Shown piece by piece: positions 1 through 8,437 of a stretch of DNA of 10,346 nucleotides (positions are counted from its first letter, which is position 1; every line of letters begins with the position of its first letter). Both the position numbers and the translations under genes were made by a program. Location of the stretch: NCBI RefSeq assembly GCF_946480385.1, contig NZ_CAMLJP010000165.1:1-10346 (forward strand), read 5' to 3'. The notes beneath the pieces are model-generated. The model saw nothing but the letters and a program-made list of their open reading frames with translations, was not told the origin of the DNA and made no database searches. Source of the stretch: an uncultured Azospirillum sp. (lineage in GTDB: Bacteria; Pseudomonadota; Alphaproteobacteria; Azospirillales; Azospirillaceae).

Positions 1-470
1 TGCTGGCGCTGAACGCCACCATCGAGGCCGCCCGCGCCGGGGAGGCCGGCAAGGGCTTCGCCGTCGTCGCCGGCGAGGTGAAGGCGCTGGCGACCCAGAC
101 CGCCAAGGCGACGGAGGACATCGAGACGCAGATCCGCGCCATCCAGGGCTCCACCGGTTCCGCCGCCGACGAGATCGTTGAAATCGCCCGCGTGGTGGAA
201 AGCCTCAGCCAGATCAGCGCCTCCATCGCCGCGGCGGTGGAGGAGCAGAATGCGGCGACGGCAGAGATCGGTCGTGGCGTTGCTGAGGCGGCGGAGGGGG
301 TGCGCGCCCTGCTGGGCGACGTCAACACCACCTCCGACGTGGCGGGGCAGACCGGTGCCGCATCCAACCAGTTGGACGGTGCCGCCGGCATGCTGGCGGA
401 GCAGATGGGGGCGATGCGCAGCGAGGTTGCCGGCTTCATCCATTCCCTGCGACAGTCGGAGGCGGCGTGA
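1..470 (+). CDS. Methyl-accepting chemotaxis protein, C-terminal part (5' end outside window)
   Basis: This is the last 156 codons of a chemoreceptor, read in the frame whose first full codon is at position 3. The visible N-terminus is the highly conserved MCP signalling tip: [19 protein letters not shown], followed by [11 protein letters not shown]. In this family the tip contacts CheA and CheW and controls autophosphorylation of the kinase. The remainder is the descending arm of the cytoplasmic four-helix bundle. It is rich in Ala, Glu and Gln, with heptad-like spacing and [10 protein letters not shown], a usual adaptation-region motif. The protein ends in QSEAA and lacks a C-terminal pentapeptide for tethering CheR. 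Ligand-binding, membrane and HAMP parts lie outside the window, so the stimulus and the subfamily cannot be told. No che genes are adjacent in the window. The assignment to the MCP family is secure. Confidence 0.96.
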   Translation, partial: LALNATIEAARAGEAGKGFAVVAGEVKALATQTAKATEDIETQIRAIQGSTGSAADEIVEIARVVESLSQISASIAAAVEEQNAATAEIGRGVAEAAEGVRALLGDVNTTSDVAGQTGAASNQLDGAAGMLAEQMGAMRSEVAGFIHSLRQSEAA

Positions 471-527
471 AAACGCACTGTCGTTTTCATGCCCGTTATC
501 TTCCATGAGTGAACTGCGAGAACTGCC

Positions 528-1292
528 ATGCCGAGCATCGATCTGAACTGCGACATGGGGGAAGGGTACGGCGCCTGGACCATGGGCGACGACCGGGCGA
601 TGCTGGACATCGTCACCTCCGCCAACATCGCCTGCGGCTTTCATGCTGGCGATCCCACCATCATGGCCGACACTGCCCGGCTGGCGGGAGAGAAGGGCGT
701 GCGCATCGGCGCCCATCCCGGTTTCGAGGACCGCCCCGGCTTCGGCCGCCGGGTGATCCGCGGCATCACCACCACGGAGGTCGAACGGCTGGTCGCCTAT
801 CAGGTCGGCGCGCTCCAGGCCTGTGCCGCGCTGTCGGGCCAGAGGGTGACCCATGTGAAACCGCACGGCGCGCTCTACAACATGGCGGCGGTGGAGCCCG
901 ATCTGGCCGGCGCCATCGCCCGCGCGGTCAAGGCGGTTGACCCCGCCCTGCTGTTCGTCGTCCCGCCGCTGAGCGCCATGGAGCGCGCCGGGCAGGATGT
1001 CGGCCTGCGCGTCGCGCGCGAGGCCTTCGCCGACCGCACCTATGAGGATGACGGCACGCTGACGCCGCGGACGGTGGCCGGATCGGTGATCCACGACCCG
1101 GATCTGGCGGCGGCACGGGTGGTGCGGATGGTGCTGGACGGCGCGGTGGAAAGCCGCCACGGCACCCGGTTGCCGATCGTCGCCGACACCATCTGCGTCC
1201 ATGGCGACACGCCGACCGCCGTGGCGATGGCGGCGACTGTCCGACGCGCGCTGGAAGAGGCGGGGGTGGCGGTTCGGGCGGTGGGGGTGTGA
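528..1292 (+). CDS. pxpA: 5-oxoprolinase subunit A (LamB/YcsF family)
   Basis: The 254-residue product matches the usual length of PxpA (about 245-255). Family signatures are visible in order: DLNCDMGEGYG (5-15), SANIACGFHAGDP (31-43), IGAHPGFEDRPGFGRR (60-75), HVKPHGALYN (109-118), EAFADRTYEDDGTLTPR (165-181) and ICVHGDTP (222-229). PxpA works with PxpB and PxpC in the ATP-dependent opening of 5-oxoproline (pyroglutamate) to glutamate, a cytoplasmic metabolite-damage repair and salvage reaction. The start at 528 places the first family motif five residues from the N-terminus. The ribosome-binding site is weak (GCGAG, 517-521). The gene lies 57 bp after the chemoreceptor gene. No pxpB or pxpC homologue is seen on either side, which is unusual because the three normally form an operon. 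The gene is intact, with good codon use. Confidence 0.95.
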   Translation: MPSIDLNCDMGEGYGAWTMGDDRAMLDIVTSANIACGFHAGDPTIMADTARLAGEKGVRIGAHPGFEDRPGFGRRVIRGITTTEVERLVAYQVGALQACAALSGQRVTHVKPHGALYNMAAVEPDLAGAIARAVKAVDPALLFVVPPLSAMERAGQDVGLRVAREAFADRTYEDDGTLTPRTVAGSVIHDPDLAAARVVRMVLDGAVESRHGTRLPIVADTICVHGDTPTAVAMAATVRRALEEAGVAVRAVGV

Positions 1293-1496
1293 CTGACTCG
1301 GAGCATTCGTAAGCCCCCTCCGTAAGCTTCCCGCAATACGCGAGCCGTGACCCATCTTTGCATCGCAGCATGCCAAGATCAGGTCACAGTTTTGTCAGAA
1401 TTTTAGACGAACATCCGCCAAACGAGAAAGGATACACACGGCCGTGTCGACCAATATGGATAGTCGATCCTCGGCCAAACAGCACAGGTCTTGCCC
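1293..1496. other. AT-richer intergenic region ahead of the porin-like gene
   Basis: This roughly 200-bp gap separates pxpA from the porin-like gene. Hand counting gives about 43% G+C for 1381-1440 and about 57% for 1441-1500, well below the surrounding genes. A TTGTCA hexamer (1392-1397) could act as a -35 element, but no good -10 follows at the right distance, so no promoter is called. A CGTAAGC heptamer occurs twice near 1308 and 1321. No clear terminator hairpin follows pxpA. The region probably holds the promoter of the downstream gene. Confidence 0.5.
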
Positions 1497-2261
1497 ATGC
1501 AACGACGAATTTCCATGCCTATTCTGGCGGCAGTGGCGATTTTTTCGGTCGGCGAGGCATCTGCTGATATTCTCTACCAAAAGGGTAGTGTTGCAGATCA
1601 GCGACATTTCTTGCAGGTCGATGTCTCCTGGGGAGAGCTGGAGATCGGGCAGACCGAAAGCGCCCGCAACCGGCTGGTGGGATCGTCGATCCTGCCGCTG
1701 TCCACCGGGGCTGGCGCCAACTCGGCGAAACTGACCTATTATACTCCGCCGTTGCGGGGGTTCGAGGTGGGGGCCAGCTATACACCGATGCCGCGCGGCA
1801 ATGGCGACATGCCCGATCCGCGCGAAGCAATGCATTTGGTCGAGGCCGCGGTTCGCAAGACCATGCAGCTCGGCACCGTCAGCGGCCGGCTGACCGCCGG
1901 CACCAGCTGGGCGCGGGTGCGCAGCGACAGCCGGCGGCTGCCCCGACAATCCTGGATCGTCGGCACCCAACTGGCCTGGAAGAACGTGACCCTTGACGGC
2001 GATCTGCGCCAACGCGACGAGGCGGACGGCGCCTCAGTTCGCAGCCTGAACGCGGCGCTGGCCTATGGCAGCGACGACCTGACCCTGTCGCTGAGGGTGC
2101 GGCGGACGGTTCCTTACGAAGGCGTCGCCGGCGGCCATTATCTGGCCGACCTGACCTATCACATCACGCCACGCTGGCAGGTGATGGCCGACACTGACAT
2201 CGACACCAGCGCCGATTCCCTGGCCGCCGTGGTGAAAGTCGGCGCGCGGCTGCTGTTCTAG
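1497..2261 (+). CDS. Short porin-like outer-membrane beta-barrel protein
   Basis: The 254-residue product starts with a typical Sec signal peptide: MQRR, a hydrophobic core (PILAAVAIFSV) and an ASA cleavage site after residue 23. The mature part has alternating polar and nonpolar strands. It contains segments like those of alphaproteobacterial general porins (Porin_4 type): WGELEIGQTESARNRL, then AKLTYYTPPLRGFEVGASYTP. It ends in a terminal Phe (GARLLF), the usual Bam-recognition end of outer-membrane barrels. It is much shorter than ordinary porins of this type (about 300-400), and the usual first strands between signal peptide and WGELEIG are nearly absent. ATG 1497 is preferred over in-frame TTG 1491 because AGG (1486-1488) sits at a normal distance and the signal peptide then begins at MQRR. 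An in-frame stop at 1461 limits the start. Likely role: outer-membrane pore or structural barrel; substrate unknown. Confidence 0.72.
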   Translation: MQRRISMPILAAVAIFSVGEASADILYQKGSVADQRHFLQVDVSWGELEIGQTESARNRLVGSSILPLSTGAGANSAKLTYYTPPLRGFEVGASYTPMPRGNGDMPDPREAMHLVEAAVRKTMQLGTVSGRLTAGTSWARVRSDSRRLPRQSWIVGTQLAWKNVTLDGDLRQRDEADGASVRSLNAALAYGSDDLTLSLRVRRTVPYEGVAGGHYLADLTYHITPRWQVMADTDIDTSADSLAAVVKVGARLLF

Positions 2262-2265
2262 CGGG

Positions 2266-3378
2266 CTACGCGGCGAGCAGGGCGGCCAGCCGGTCGGCCG
2301 CCTCGTCCACCGCCGCCGCCGTCGTGCCGCGGCCAAGGCCGAAACGCAGGCTGGCATGGGCATCCATGACGGAGAGGCCGAGCGCCAGCAGCACATGCGA
2401 CGCCTCGCTCGCGCCGCTGTGGCAGGCGGAGCCGGTGGCGACGGCAAGCTCCGGCAGATCCAGCAGCCGGTCGGCGGCGTCGATGCCGGGAATGGTGACG
2501 TTCAGGCAGCCGGCCAGCCCATCCGCCGCGCCATTGCGTCGGATGCCGGGCAGGCGGCTCTGCAACCTTTGCCAAAGCCGGTCGCGCAGGTCGCCGATGC
2601 GCCGGGCATCCTCCTCCCGCCGTTCGCGGGCCAGCCGGCAGGCAACGCCCAACCCGACGCAGAGCGGCGTCGGCAAGGTTCCGCCCCGCAGGCCCCGCTG
2701 CTGCCCGCCGCCGGGCGAGGCCGGCACGGGCCGGAAGGGGCGGCGGACGATCAGGGCGCCGATCCCCATCGGTCCGTAGAGCTTATGCCCCGACAGGCTG
2801 AGACCGTGGATCCCCAGTGCCGCCATGTCGAGGGCGCGCGTGCCCAGGGCCTGCACGGCATCGCTGTGCATCGTCGCGCCATGGCGCGACGCCACCGCCG
2901 CCAGCTCGCCCAGCGGCTGGACCGTCCCGACCTCGTTGTTGGCGGCCATCACCGACACCAGCGCGGGCTTCGGCATACCGGCCAGGGCGTCGTCAAGAGC
3001 GGCGGGATCGACCCGGCCGCCGGTATCCACCGGTAGGATCGCCACCGCATGGCCGCGTCGCCGCAACTCCGGCAGGCAGCCCAGCACGCTGGCATGCTCC
3101 ACCACCGAGACGACGCACCCGCCACCCGCTGGTACGCCCCCCAGCAGCGCCAGCGTGTTGGCCTCTGTGGCGCCGGAGGTGAAGACCACCTCGCCCGGCT
3201 GCGCGCCGACCAGGGCGGCAACCTCCGCCCGCGCCTCGGCGATGGCGTCGGCGGCGCGCCAGCCGGCCGGATGGGCGGCATGGGGGTTGCCGACCGCTTG
3301 CGCGCGCATCCAGGGCAGCATCGCCTCGTGAACCTGCGGGTCGAGCGGTGTCGAGGCCAGATGGTCGAGATAGATCAT
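2266..3378 (-). CDS. Cysteine desulfurase, group I (IscS/NifS-like), PLP-dependent
   Basis: The 370-residue protein is a fold-type I aminotransferase of class V. It starts MIYLDHLASTPLD, the usual N-terminus of cysteine desulfurases. Expected functional residues are present at spacing close to E. coli IscS: His95 in VVEHASVL (stacks on PLP), Asp173 and Gln176 in HSDAVQ, the Schiff-base Lys199 in SGHKLYGPMGIG, and the catalytic Cys319 in TGSACHSG followed by EASHVLLALGL (325-335). The long active-site loop argues for group I rather than SufS. Such enzymes take sulfur from cysteine to a persulfide for Fe-S clusters, tRNA thiolation or other uses. No iscU, iscR, suf or nif gene is adjacent, so the acceptor is unknown and no symbol is given. 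The gene follows the sorbosone-dehydrogenase-type lipoprotein gene by 66 bp. Its stop codon lies 4 bp from the convergent porin stop. The ribosome-binding site is weak. Confidence 0.93.
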   Translation of the reverse strand: MIYLDHLASTPLDPQVHEAMLPWMRAQAVGNPHAAHPAGWRAADAIAEARAEVAALVGAQPGEVVFTSGATEANTLALLGGVPAGGGCVVSVVEHASVLGCLPELRRRGHAVAILPVDTGGRVDPAALDDALAGMPKPALVSVMAANNEVGTVQPLGELAAVASRHGATMHSDAVQALGTRALDMAALGIHGLSLSGHKLYGPMGIGALIVRRPFRPVPASPGGGQQRGLRGGTLPTPLCVGLGVACRLARERREEDARRIGDLRDRLWQRLQSRLPGIRRNGAADGLAGCLNVTIPGIDAADRLLDLPELAVATGSACHSGASEASHVLLALGLSVMDAHASLRFGLGRGTTAAAVDEAADRLAALLAA

Positions 3379-3444
3379 GGCGCCCAGTATCGCGCCATCG
3401 GCGGCGGAAGGGGAGGAGGGATGTCCTTCTCCCCTTCAGTTTGG

Positions 3445-4821
3445 TCACTGCGACGGCTGGTCCGGCCGCTCTGCCGGCCGTTCAGCCGATTGCGCGGCGT
3501 TGCTGCCGCTGACGCGCCAGACGGCGTTGCCGACATCGTCGGCCACCAGCAGCGCGCCCTTGTTGTCCAGCGTGACGCCGACCGGGCGGCCCTGCGCCTT
3601 GCCGTCCTTGTCGAGGAAGCCGGCCAGCACGTCGACCGGGTCGCCCGCCGGCTTGCCGTTCTGGAAGGGCACGAAGATCACCTTGTAGCCGCTGGCCGGC
3701 TCGCGGTTCCAGGAGCCGTGCTGGCCGATGAAGGCGCCCTGCTGCAGGTTCGGCGGCAACTCGCCGGGTTTGGAGAAGGTGAAGCCGAGCGAGGCGGTGT
3801 GCGGACCCAGCGCATAGTCGGGCGGGATCGCCTTGGCGACGAGGTCGGGGCGCTGCGGCTCCACCCGCTGGTCGACATGCTGGCCGTAATAGCTGTAGGG
3901 CCAGCCGTAGAAGGCGCCGTCCTTCACCGAGGTCATGTAGTCGGGGACGAGGTCACTGCCGATCTCGTCACGCTCGTTGACGGAGGTCCACAGCTCGCCG
4001 GTCACCGGATTCCAGTCCATCCCGTTCGGGTTGCGCAGGCCCGACGCGAAGATGCGGTGCGCGCCGGTCTTCAGGTCGATCTCCCAGATGGCGGCGCGGC
4101 CCTGTTCCGCCTCCATCCCGTTCTCGCCGACATTGCTGTTGGAGCCGACGGTGGCGTAGAGCTTGCTGCCGTCGCGGCTGGCGATGATGTTCTTGGTCCA
4201 ATGGTGGTTGATCGGCCCGGCCGGCAGGTCGACGATTTTCACCGGCTTGGCGGTGATCTTCGTGTCGCCCTCCTTGTAGGGCACCTTCACCACCGCATCG
4301 GTGTTGGCGATGTAGAGGTCGTTGCCGACCAGCGCCATGCCGAAGGGTGAATAGAGCCCCTGCAGGAAGGGTTCGCGGACATCGGCCTTGCCGTCGCCGT
4401 CGGTGTCGCGCAGCAGGGTGATGCGGTCGGCGCTGGGCGTCTTGGCGCCGGCCTTGCCCATCACCAGCCCCATGACCCAGCCCTTGATGCCCTTGCCGTC
4501 CTCCGGCTTCGGCGGGGCGTTGGTCTCCGCCACCAGAACGTCGCCGTTGGGCAGGGCCAGCAGCCAGCGCGGATGGTCCAGCCCGGTGGCGAAGGGGGTG
4601 ACGCTCAGCCCCTGGGCCGCGACCGGCTGCGCGCCCTGCGGCCAGCCGACGGCGTCGGCGATGTTGACCGTGGGGATCAGCGAGGAATTCGGTTCCGGCA
4701 GGGTCGGGTTGGGACCGGTGCCGGCCGACACCGGCAGCGTCGCCTGATCGCCGCAGCCGGCGAGCGACAGGACCGCGACCGTCGCGGAAAGCATGAGGGC
4801 TGGCCGTATGGTGCTGTGCAT
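3445..4821 (-). CDS. PQQ-dependent sugar (sorbosone) dehydrogenase family lipoprotein
   Basis: The 458-residue protein begins with a lipoprotein signal peptide and lipobox LAGC (Cys23), so it is probably anchored in the envelope facing the periplasm. The body is a six-bladed beta-propeller of the soluble glucose dehydrogenase / L-sorbosone dehydrogenase type. Visible motifs are [20 protein letters not shown] (81-100), a calcium-type loop DTDGDGKAD (139-147), [10 protein letters not shown] (203-212), a [10 protein letters not shown] signature (261-270), [15 protein letters not shown] (281-295), and GQHGSWNR (366-373). Family members oxidise sugars or aldehydes with PQQ; the substrate here cannot be read from the sequence. 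The last about 20 residues are polar and low complexity ([13 protein letters not shown]). The reading frame is open further upstream to 5061, but that would overlap the preceding gene and place the signal peptide internally, so ATG 4821 is chosen. It lies 82 bp after the TPR-glycosyltransferase gene. No PQQ-synthesis gene is in the window. Confidence 0.9.
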   Translation of the reverse strand: MHSTIRPALMLSATVAVLSLAGCGDQATLPVSAGTGPNPTLPEPNSSLIPTVNIADAVGWPQGAQPVAAQGLSVTPFATGLDHPRWLLALPNGDVLVAETNAPPKPEDGKGIKGWVMGLVMGKAGAKTPSADRITLLRDTDGDGKADVREPFLQGLYSPFGMALVGNDLYIANTDAVVKVPYKEGDTKITAKPVKIVDLPAGPINHHWTKNIIASRDGSKLYATVGSNSNVGENGMEAEQGRAAIWEIDLKTGAHRIFASGLRNPNGMDWNPVTGELWTSVNERDEIGSDLVPDYMTSVKDGAFYGWPYSYYGQHVDQRVEPQRPDLVAKAIPPDYALGPHTASLGFTFSKPGELPPNLQQGAFIGQHGSWNREPASGYKVIFVPFQNGKPAGDPVDVLAGFLDKDGKAQGRPVGVTLDNKGALLVADDVGNAVWRVSGSNAAQSAERPAERPDQPSQ

Positions 4822-4903
4822 GCGCCGAAATCCCGCGTCTGTGGGCGTGGAGGGAGTACCCACGGTCAACGGTGCCGCCGATGCGTTGGTTCCGTTGCGG
4901 ACG

Positions 4904-7093
4904 TCAGTGTGGCCGGGCGAGCGCCCGCAGCTCCGCCGCCAGGGCGGCGGCCAGCCGGTTGCCGTCGCACAGCGGGCCGGCGGCCATGCGGCTGCGCAGG
5001 GTTCGGCGCAGTTCCGCCAGCCGCTGCGGGTCGGTGGCCCAGGCGACGGCGCGCTCCACATAGTCCGCCGGGTCGGAAGCGATGCAGCCCTCGACCCCCG
5101 CCACGGTCAGGAAGGCCAGCGAATGGCGGCTGGAGAAGGTCTCTCCCGGCAGGGTGATGACCGGCACGCCCATCCACATCGTCTCAAGCGTCGTGGTGCT
5201 GCCGGAAAACGGGAAGGGGTCGAGCGCCACGTCGACCGACGCGCAGCGGCGCATGTGGTCCAGGCTGTTGGTGGCACCGACCATCGTCACCCGGCCGGGG
5301 TCGATGCCGGCGGCGGCCAGCCGGCCGCGCCACAGATCGGCGGTGGCGGGACAGGACAGCGCCTTGGTCTTCATCAGCAGGCGGGACTCCGGCACCCGCT
5401 GCAGGATGACCGCCCAGGCCGCCAGCACGCCGTCGTTCAGCTTGGTCAGGATGTTGAAGCTGCCGAAGGTGACCGGCCCGCCCGACAGGCTGGGCGGCGG
5501 CGTCAGCGGAAGCTCGTCGTCGTCGCCGGGCGGATCATAGGCGATGAAGGCCTCGGGCATGCGCAGCACCCGCTCCGCATAGAAGGCCTCCATCCCGTCG
5601 GGCACATGATGGCGGTCGGCGACCAGCGCATCCATGGCGGCGAGCCCGGTGGTCGCCATATAGCCGGACCACGCGACCTGCACCGGCGCCGGCTTGCGCG
5701 CGAAGACGCCGGGACGGCCGAGGGCGTTGTGGCCGGCAAGGTCGATCAGCACGTCCGGCCGGTCGTGGCGGATCCGGCTCGCCACCTCGGCATCCGGCAG
5801 GCCGGCGACCGGAGTCCAGCGTGCCGCCGCCTTGCGGAATCGGCCGGTCACGTCATCGGACTCGGTCTGGTTGGCGTAGAGCAGCAGGCGGATGTCGTGG
5901 GCAGGCAGCGCCTCCACCGTGCGGACGGCGAACAGGCCGGCGGGGTGGCGGCGGAAATCGCCGGACAGGATGGCCACTGTCAGCGGTCCCCTTAGACCCT
6001 TGGCGGCGGCAGCCGCCTTGCCGGGCTTGACCCAGCGCCCGCGGTGGGGGGCGCCATGGACGCGGTCCCAGTCTCGATGCGCCTCCAGCACCGCCGCCGC
6101 CGTCACCCCCGGCCGGAACAGCAGGAGATAGGCCTGGTTGGAGCGCACGTCGGCCAGCGCGGGATCGAGCGCCAGCGCCCGCCGGTTGCCCAGCTCCGCC
6201 GCATCGAGCAGCCCTTGGCCCTGCCGCACCAGCGCGAGGTTGGCATGCGCCTCCGCCAGCGCCGGGTTCAGCGCCAGCGCCGCGCGGTAGGCATCGGCCG
6301 CGGCGCCCAGCCGATCTGCGCGCTGGCGCACCTCGCCCAGCCGCAGCAGGCAGTCGGCCAGATCCGGTCGGGCCGTCACGGCATGGCGGGCGGCACTCTC
6401 CGCGCCATCGCGGTCGCCCAGCGCCAGACGGGCGGCGGCGAGGTTGGACAGGGCGGGCGCATGGTCGGGGCGCAGAGCCAGCGCGCGGGCCAATGCCGCC
6501 GCCGCGTCCCGCGGCCGGTCCAGCGCCAGCAGCAGGCCGCCACGGTTGGCATGCGCCTCGACGAAGGTCGGATCGTCGGCCAGGGCGGCACGGTAAGCGT
6601 CGTCAGCCTCCGGCCGCTGGCCGAGGGCGGCCAGCACGTTGCCAAGGTTGAAGCGGGCGCGGGCATAGCCGGGGCGGCGCGCCGCCGCCTGCCGGAAGGC
6701 GGTCGCCGCCTCCTCCAGCCGGCCGAGCGCCTCCAGCGCGTTGCCCAGATTGTAAAGCGCCTGGGCGAATTCCGGCCGCAGGCGGACGGCCTGCCGGTGG
6801 GCCGTCACCGCCTCCTCCAGCCGGCCGAGCGCCTTCAGCGCGCTGCCGAGATTGTCGTGATAGTCGGCGACCCGGTGGTTGTGCTGGATGGCCCCGCGGA
6901 TCAGCGAGACGGCGCGGTCGGGCTGGTCCGACTGCAGATGGACGACCCCCAGCAGGTGGGCGGCGTCGGCATGGCCGGGCATGGCGTCGAGCACGGCATG
7001 ATAGAGGGCCGCCGCCTGGGCAAGCCGGCCGGCCTGATGATGCGCCACCGCGGCAGCCATCGCTTCCTGAATCGTCGCCATGACGACCGTCAT
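4904..7093 (-). CDS. TPR-repeat protein with SPINDLY/OGT-type (GT41) O-glycosyltransferase domain
   Basis: The 729-residue protein has two halves. Residues 6-325 are a run of about nine tetratricopeptide repeats of 34 residues, with the typical ...YxNLGNxLxALGRxxEAxxAxRxAxxxxP pattern (for example 78-106, 112-141, 146-175). Residues about 368-729 match the catalytic half of O-GlcNAc transferases: [12 protein letters not shown] (375-386), DLAGHN (451-456), [15 protein letters not shown] (469-483), [11 protein letters not shown] (543-553), then [19 protein letters not shown] (624-642) and [16 protein letters not shown] (643-658), the nucleotide-sugar pocket. It has no signal peptide, so it is probably cytoplasmic. 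It would transfer a sugar to Ser/Thr of protein targets, with the TPRs choosing targets; donor and targets are unknown. In-frame starts exist at 7219, 7093 and 7081. The long version adds a low-complexity stretch, so 7093 is preferred, but 7081 is equally possible. Confidence 0.92.
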   Translation of the reverse strand: MTVVMATIQEAMAAAVAHHQAGRLAQAAALYHAVLDAMPGHADAAHLLGVVHLQSDQPDRAVSLIRGAIQHNHRVADYHDNLGSALKALGRLEEAVTAHRQAVRLRPEFAQALYNLGNALEALGRLEEAATAFRQAAARRPGYARARFNLGNVLAALGQRPEADDAYRAALADDPTFVEAHANRGGLLLALDRPRDAAAALARALALRPDHAPALSNLAAARLALGDRDGAESAARHAVTARPDLADCLLRLGEVRQRADRLGAAADAYRAALALNPALAEAHANLALVRQGQGLLDAAELGNRRALALDPALADVRSNQAYLLLFRPGVTAAAVLEAHRDWDRVHGAPHRGRWVKPGKAAAAAKGLRGPLTVAILSGDFRRHPAGLFAVRTVEALPAHDIRLLLYANQTESDDVTGRFRKAAARWTPVAGLPDAEVASRIRHDRPDVLIDLAGHNALGRPGVFARKPAPVQVAWSGYMATTGLAAMDALVADRHHVPDGMEAFYAERVLRMPEAFIAYDPPGDDDELPLTPPPSLSGGPVTFGSFNILTKLNDGVLAAWAVILQRVPESRLLMKTKALSCPATADLWRGRLAAAGIDPGRVTMVGATNSLDHMRRCASVDVALDPFPFSGSTTTLETMWMGVPVITLPGETFSSRHSLAFLTVAGVEGCIASDPADYVERAVAWATDPQRLAELRRTLRSRMAAGPLCDGNRLAAALAAELRALARPH

Positions 7094-7279
7094 ACCGGTT
7101 GGCGGGGGCCGGTGCCAGCCCTTTCCCGGTGTAGTGTGCCAAGGTGTTGATGAGGGGTGTGATGGGCGTGTGATGGCGGCGTATGGACCACCCGTATCGC
7201 CGCCGCCGGTTTTCAACACTTGACCCGGCGGGCCGGGGCGGTCAGCTTGCCGGCCTTATACAGATCTCGGCCGATCTCC
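7094..7279. promoter_or_regulatory. Divergent intergenic region between TPR-GT41 gene and lptF
   Basis: This 186-bp region separates two genes that are transcribed away from each other, so promoters for both should lie here. No sigma-70 pair with good spacing was found. TTGACC at 7220-7225 and TTATAC at 7256-7261 are 30 bp apart, too far for one promoter. The most regular feature is a set of three GTGT(T)GATG-type repeats at 7144-7176, described separately. Assignment as regulatory DNA rests on gene orientation. Confidence 0.5.
7144..7176 (+). repeat. Three short direct repeats, GTGT(T)GATG type, in the divergent promoter region
   Basis: GTGTGATGG occurs exactly at 7157-7165 and again at 7168-7176, a spacing of 11 bp. 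A third, imperfect copy (GTGTTGATG) precedes them from 7144. The period is close to one helical turn, so repeated protein contacts on one DNA face are possible. The region is GT-rich and the motif is short, so chance is not excluded. Confidence 0.35.
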
Positions 7280-8437
7280 ATGAACCGACTGCAACGGTAC
7301 CTGTTCCGCAACCTGCTGATCGCCACGCTCTATTCGACCGCCGGACTGACGCTGACCATCTGGCTCAGCCAGTCGCTGCGCCTGATCGAGATCGTGGTCA
7401 GCGCCGGCGCGCCGATGGGCATGTTCCTGTGGCTGCTGCTGCTGACCGTGCCGACCTTCCTCGGCATCGTGCTGCCGCTGGCGCTGGTCGGGGCCATTCT
7501 GTTCACCTACAACAAGATGGCGACGGACAGCGAACTGGTTGTGATGCGCGCGGCCGGCGTCGGTCCCTTCTCGCTGTCGAAGCCGGCGCTGGTTTTGGCG
7601 GTGGGGGTGATGGCCGTCGTCTTCACGCTGAACATCTGGATCACCCCGGCCGCCCACCGCGAGCTGGTGCGGATGGAATACACGGTGCGCAGCGACTATT
7701 CGCAGCTGTTCCTGCGCGAGGGCGTGTTCAATGAGGTCGGCGACCGTTTCAGCGTGTTCCTGCGCGACCGGGACGCCGACGGCAACCTGCACAAGGTGCT
7801 GATCCATGACGGCCGCCAGCCGGACAGGCCGGTGACGATCATGGGCGACCGCGCGGTGATGCAGACCGGGCCGGAGGGCACGCGCTTCGTCGTCTATGAC
7901 GGCAACCGGCAGGAGCTGGACCGCAAGACCAACCGGCTGTCGCAGCTGTTCTTCGACCGCTATGCCGTGGACCTGAAGGCGGTGGCGCCCCAGGCGGCGG
8001 AACGCTGGCCCGACGCCCGCGAACGCACCACGGCGGAGCTGATGGACGGCAACGTCCCGGCCCAGGACGACCGCATGCGCCGGGGCCTGATCGCCGAACT
8101 GCACCACCGCTTCTCCTCGCCGCTGCTCGCCCTGACCTACGCGCTGGTGGCGCTTTCGGCGCTGCTGTCGGGCGAGTTCAACCGGCGCGGCCAGTCGTCG
8201 CGCGTCACCATCGCCGTGCTGCTGGTGATGGGGCTGCAGGCGGGAGCGCTGGGGCTGACCAGCCTCGCCGGCAAGGCGACGGTCTTCGTGCCGCTGATGT
8301 ACGCCATGCCGCTGGTGGCGCTGCTGCCGGCCCTGTGGGTGATGTCGCGCGGCCTGAGCCTGCGGCCCGGACGGCGGAACGGCGCGCCGGATGGTGCCTC
8401 TTCCGGACATGATGCTGCGGCCGGGCCCGCGTCATGA
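7280..8437 (+). CDS. lptF: LPS export ABC transporter permease LptF (YjgP/YjgQ family)
   Basis: The 385-residue protein has the layout of LptF/LptG permeases. There are three N-terminal membrane helices (about 12-34, 48-77 and 100-122), a large periplasmic beta-jellyroll domain (about 125-270), and three C-terminal helices (about 278-297, 308-327 and 333-355). The cytoplasmic SELVVMRAAG segment (84-93) between helices two and three is the conserved LptB-coupling region. With LptB and LptG, LptF extracts lipopolysaccharide from the inner membrane and feeds it to LptC/LptA. The RYLFRNLLIATL start and FLSQ-like WLSQSLR region fit LptF better than LptG. ATG 7280 is chosen because the first helix then sits at the normal distance; the frame is open to 7220. 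A hydrophilic tail (360-385) extends beyond the last helix. lptG, usually next to it, is absent. The gene overlaps the next one by ATGA. Confidence 0.9.
   Translation: MNRLQRYLFRNLLIATLYSTAGLTLTIWLSQSLRLIEIVVSAGAPMGMFLWLLLLTVPTFLGIVLPLALVGAILFTYNKMATDSELVVMRAAGVGPFSLSKPALVLAVGVMAVVFTLNIWITPAAHRELVRMEYTVRSDYSQLFLREGVFNEVGDRFSVFLRDRDADGNLHKVLIHDGRQPDRPVTIMGDRAVMQTGPEGTRFVVYDGNRQELDRKTNRLSQLFFDRYAVDLKAVAPQAAERWPDARERTTAELMDGNVPAQDDRMRRGLIAELHHRFSSPLLALTYALVALSALLSGEFNRRGQSSRVTIAVLLVMGLQAGALGLTSLAGKATVFVPLMYAMPLVALLPALWVMSRGLSLRPGRRNGAPDGASSGHDAAAGPAS

Noticed and set aside
1293..1340. Terminator or short repeat array after pxpA
   Set aside because: Only a duplicated CGTAAGC heptamer is present. 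There is no stem with a T run.
3049..4350. A 433-codon open frame on the + strand
   Set aside because: It lies opposite the cysteine desulfurase and PQQ-type lipoprotein genes, has no recognisable domain and has the biased composition of an antisense shadow in GC-rich DNA.
4842..4865. Small GTGGG...CCCAC hairpin between the TPR-GT41 and lipoprotein genes
   Set aside because: A five-pair stem with a long loop and no T run is too weak to call a terminator.
4822..5061. N-terminal extension of the PQQ-type lipoprotein to 538 residues
   Set aside because: It would overlap the upstream gene and bury the lipoprotein signal peptide inside the protein. ATG 4821 gives a normal signal and lipobox.
6044..7150. 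A 368-codon open frame on the + strand
   Set aside because: It is the complement of the TPR repeats. The repeated [15 protein letters not shown] pattern simply mirrors TPR periodicity on the other strand.
7094..7219. 42-residue N-terminal extension of the TPR-GT41 protein
   Set aside because: The extension is low-complexity and Gly/Pro/Thr-rich without TPR character. Starts at 7093 or 7081 lead straight into the first repeat.
7220..7261. TTGACC plus TTATAC as an lptF promoter
   Set aside because: The two hexamers are 30 bp apart, far from the 16-18 bp needed, and no better partner was found for either.
7256..8410. A 384-codon open frame on the - strand
   Set aside because: It is antisense to lptF, rich in His, Arg and Gln and without domains, while lptF itself has clear family motifs.
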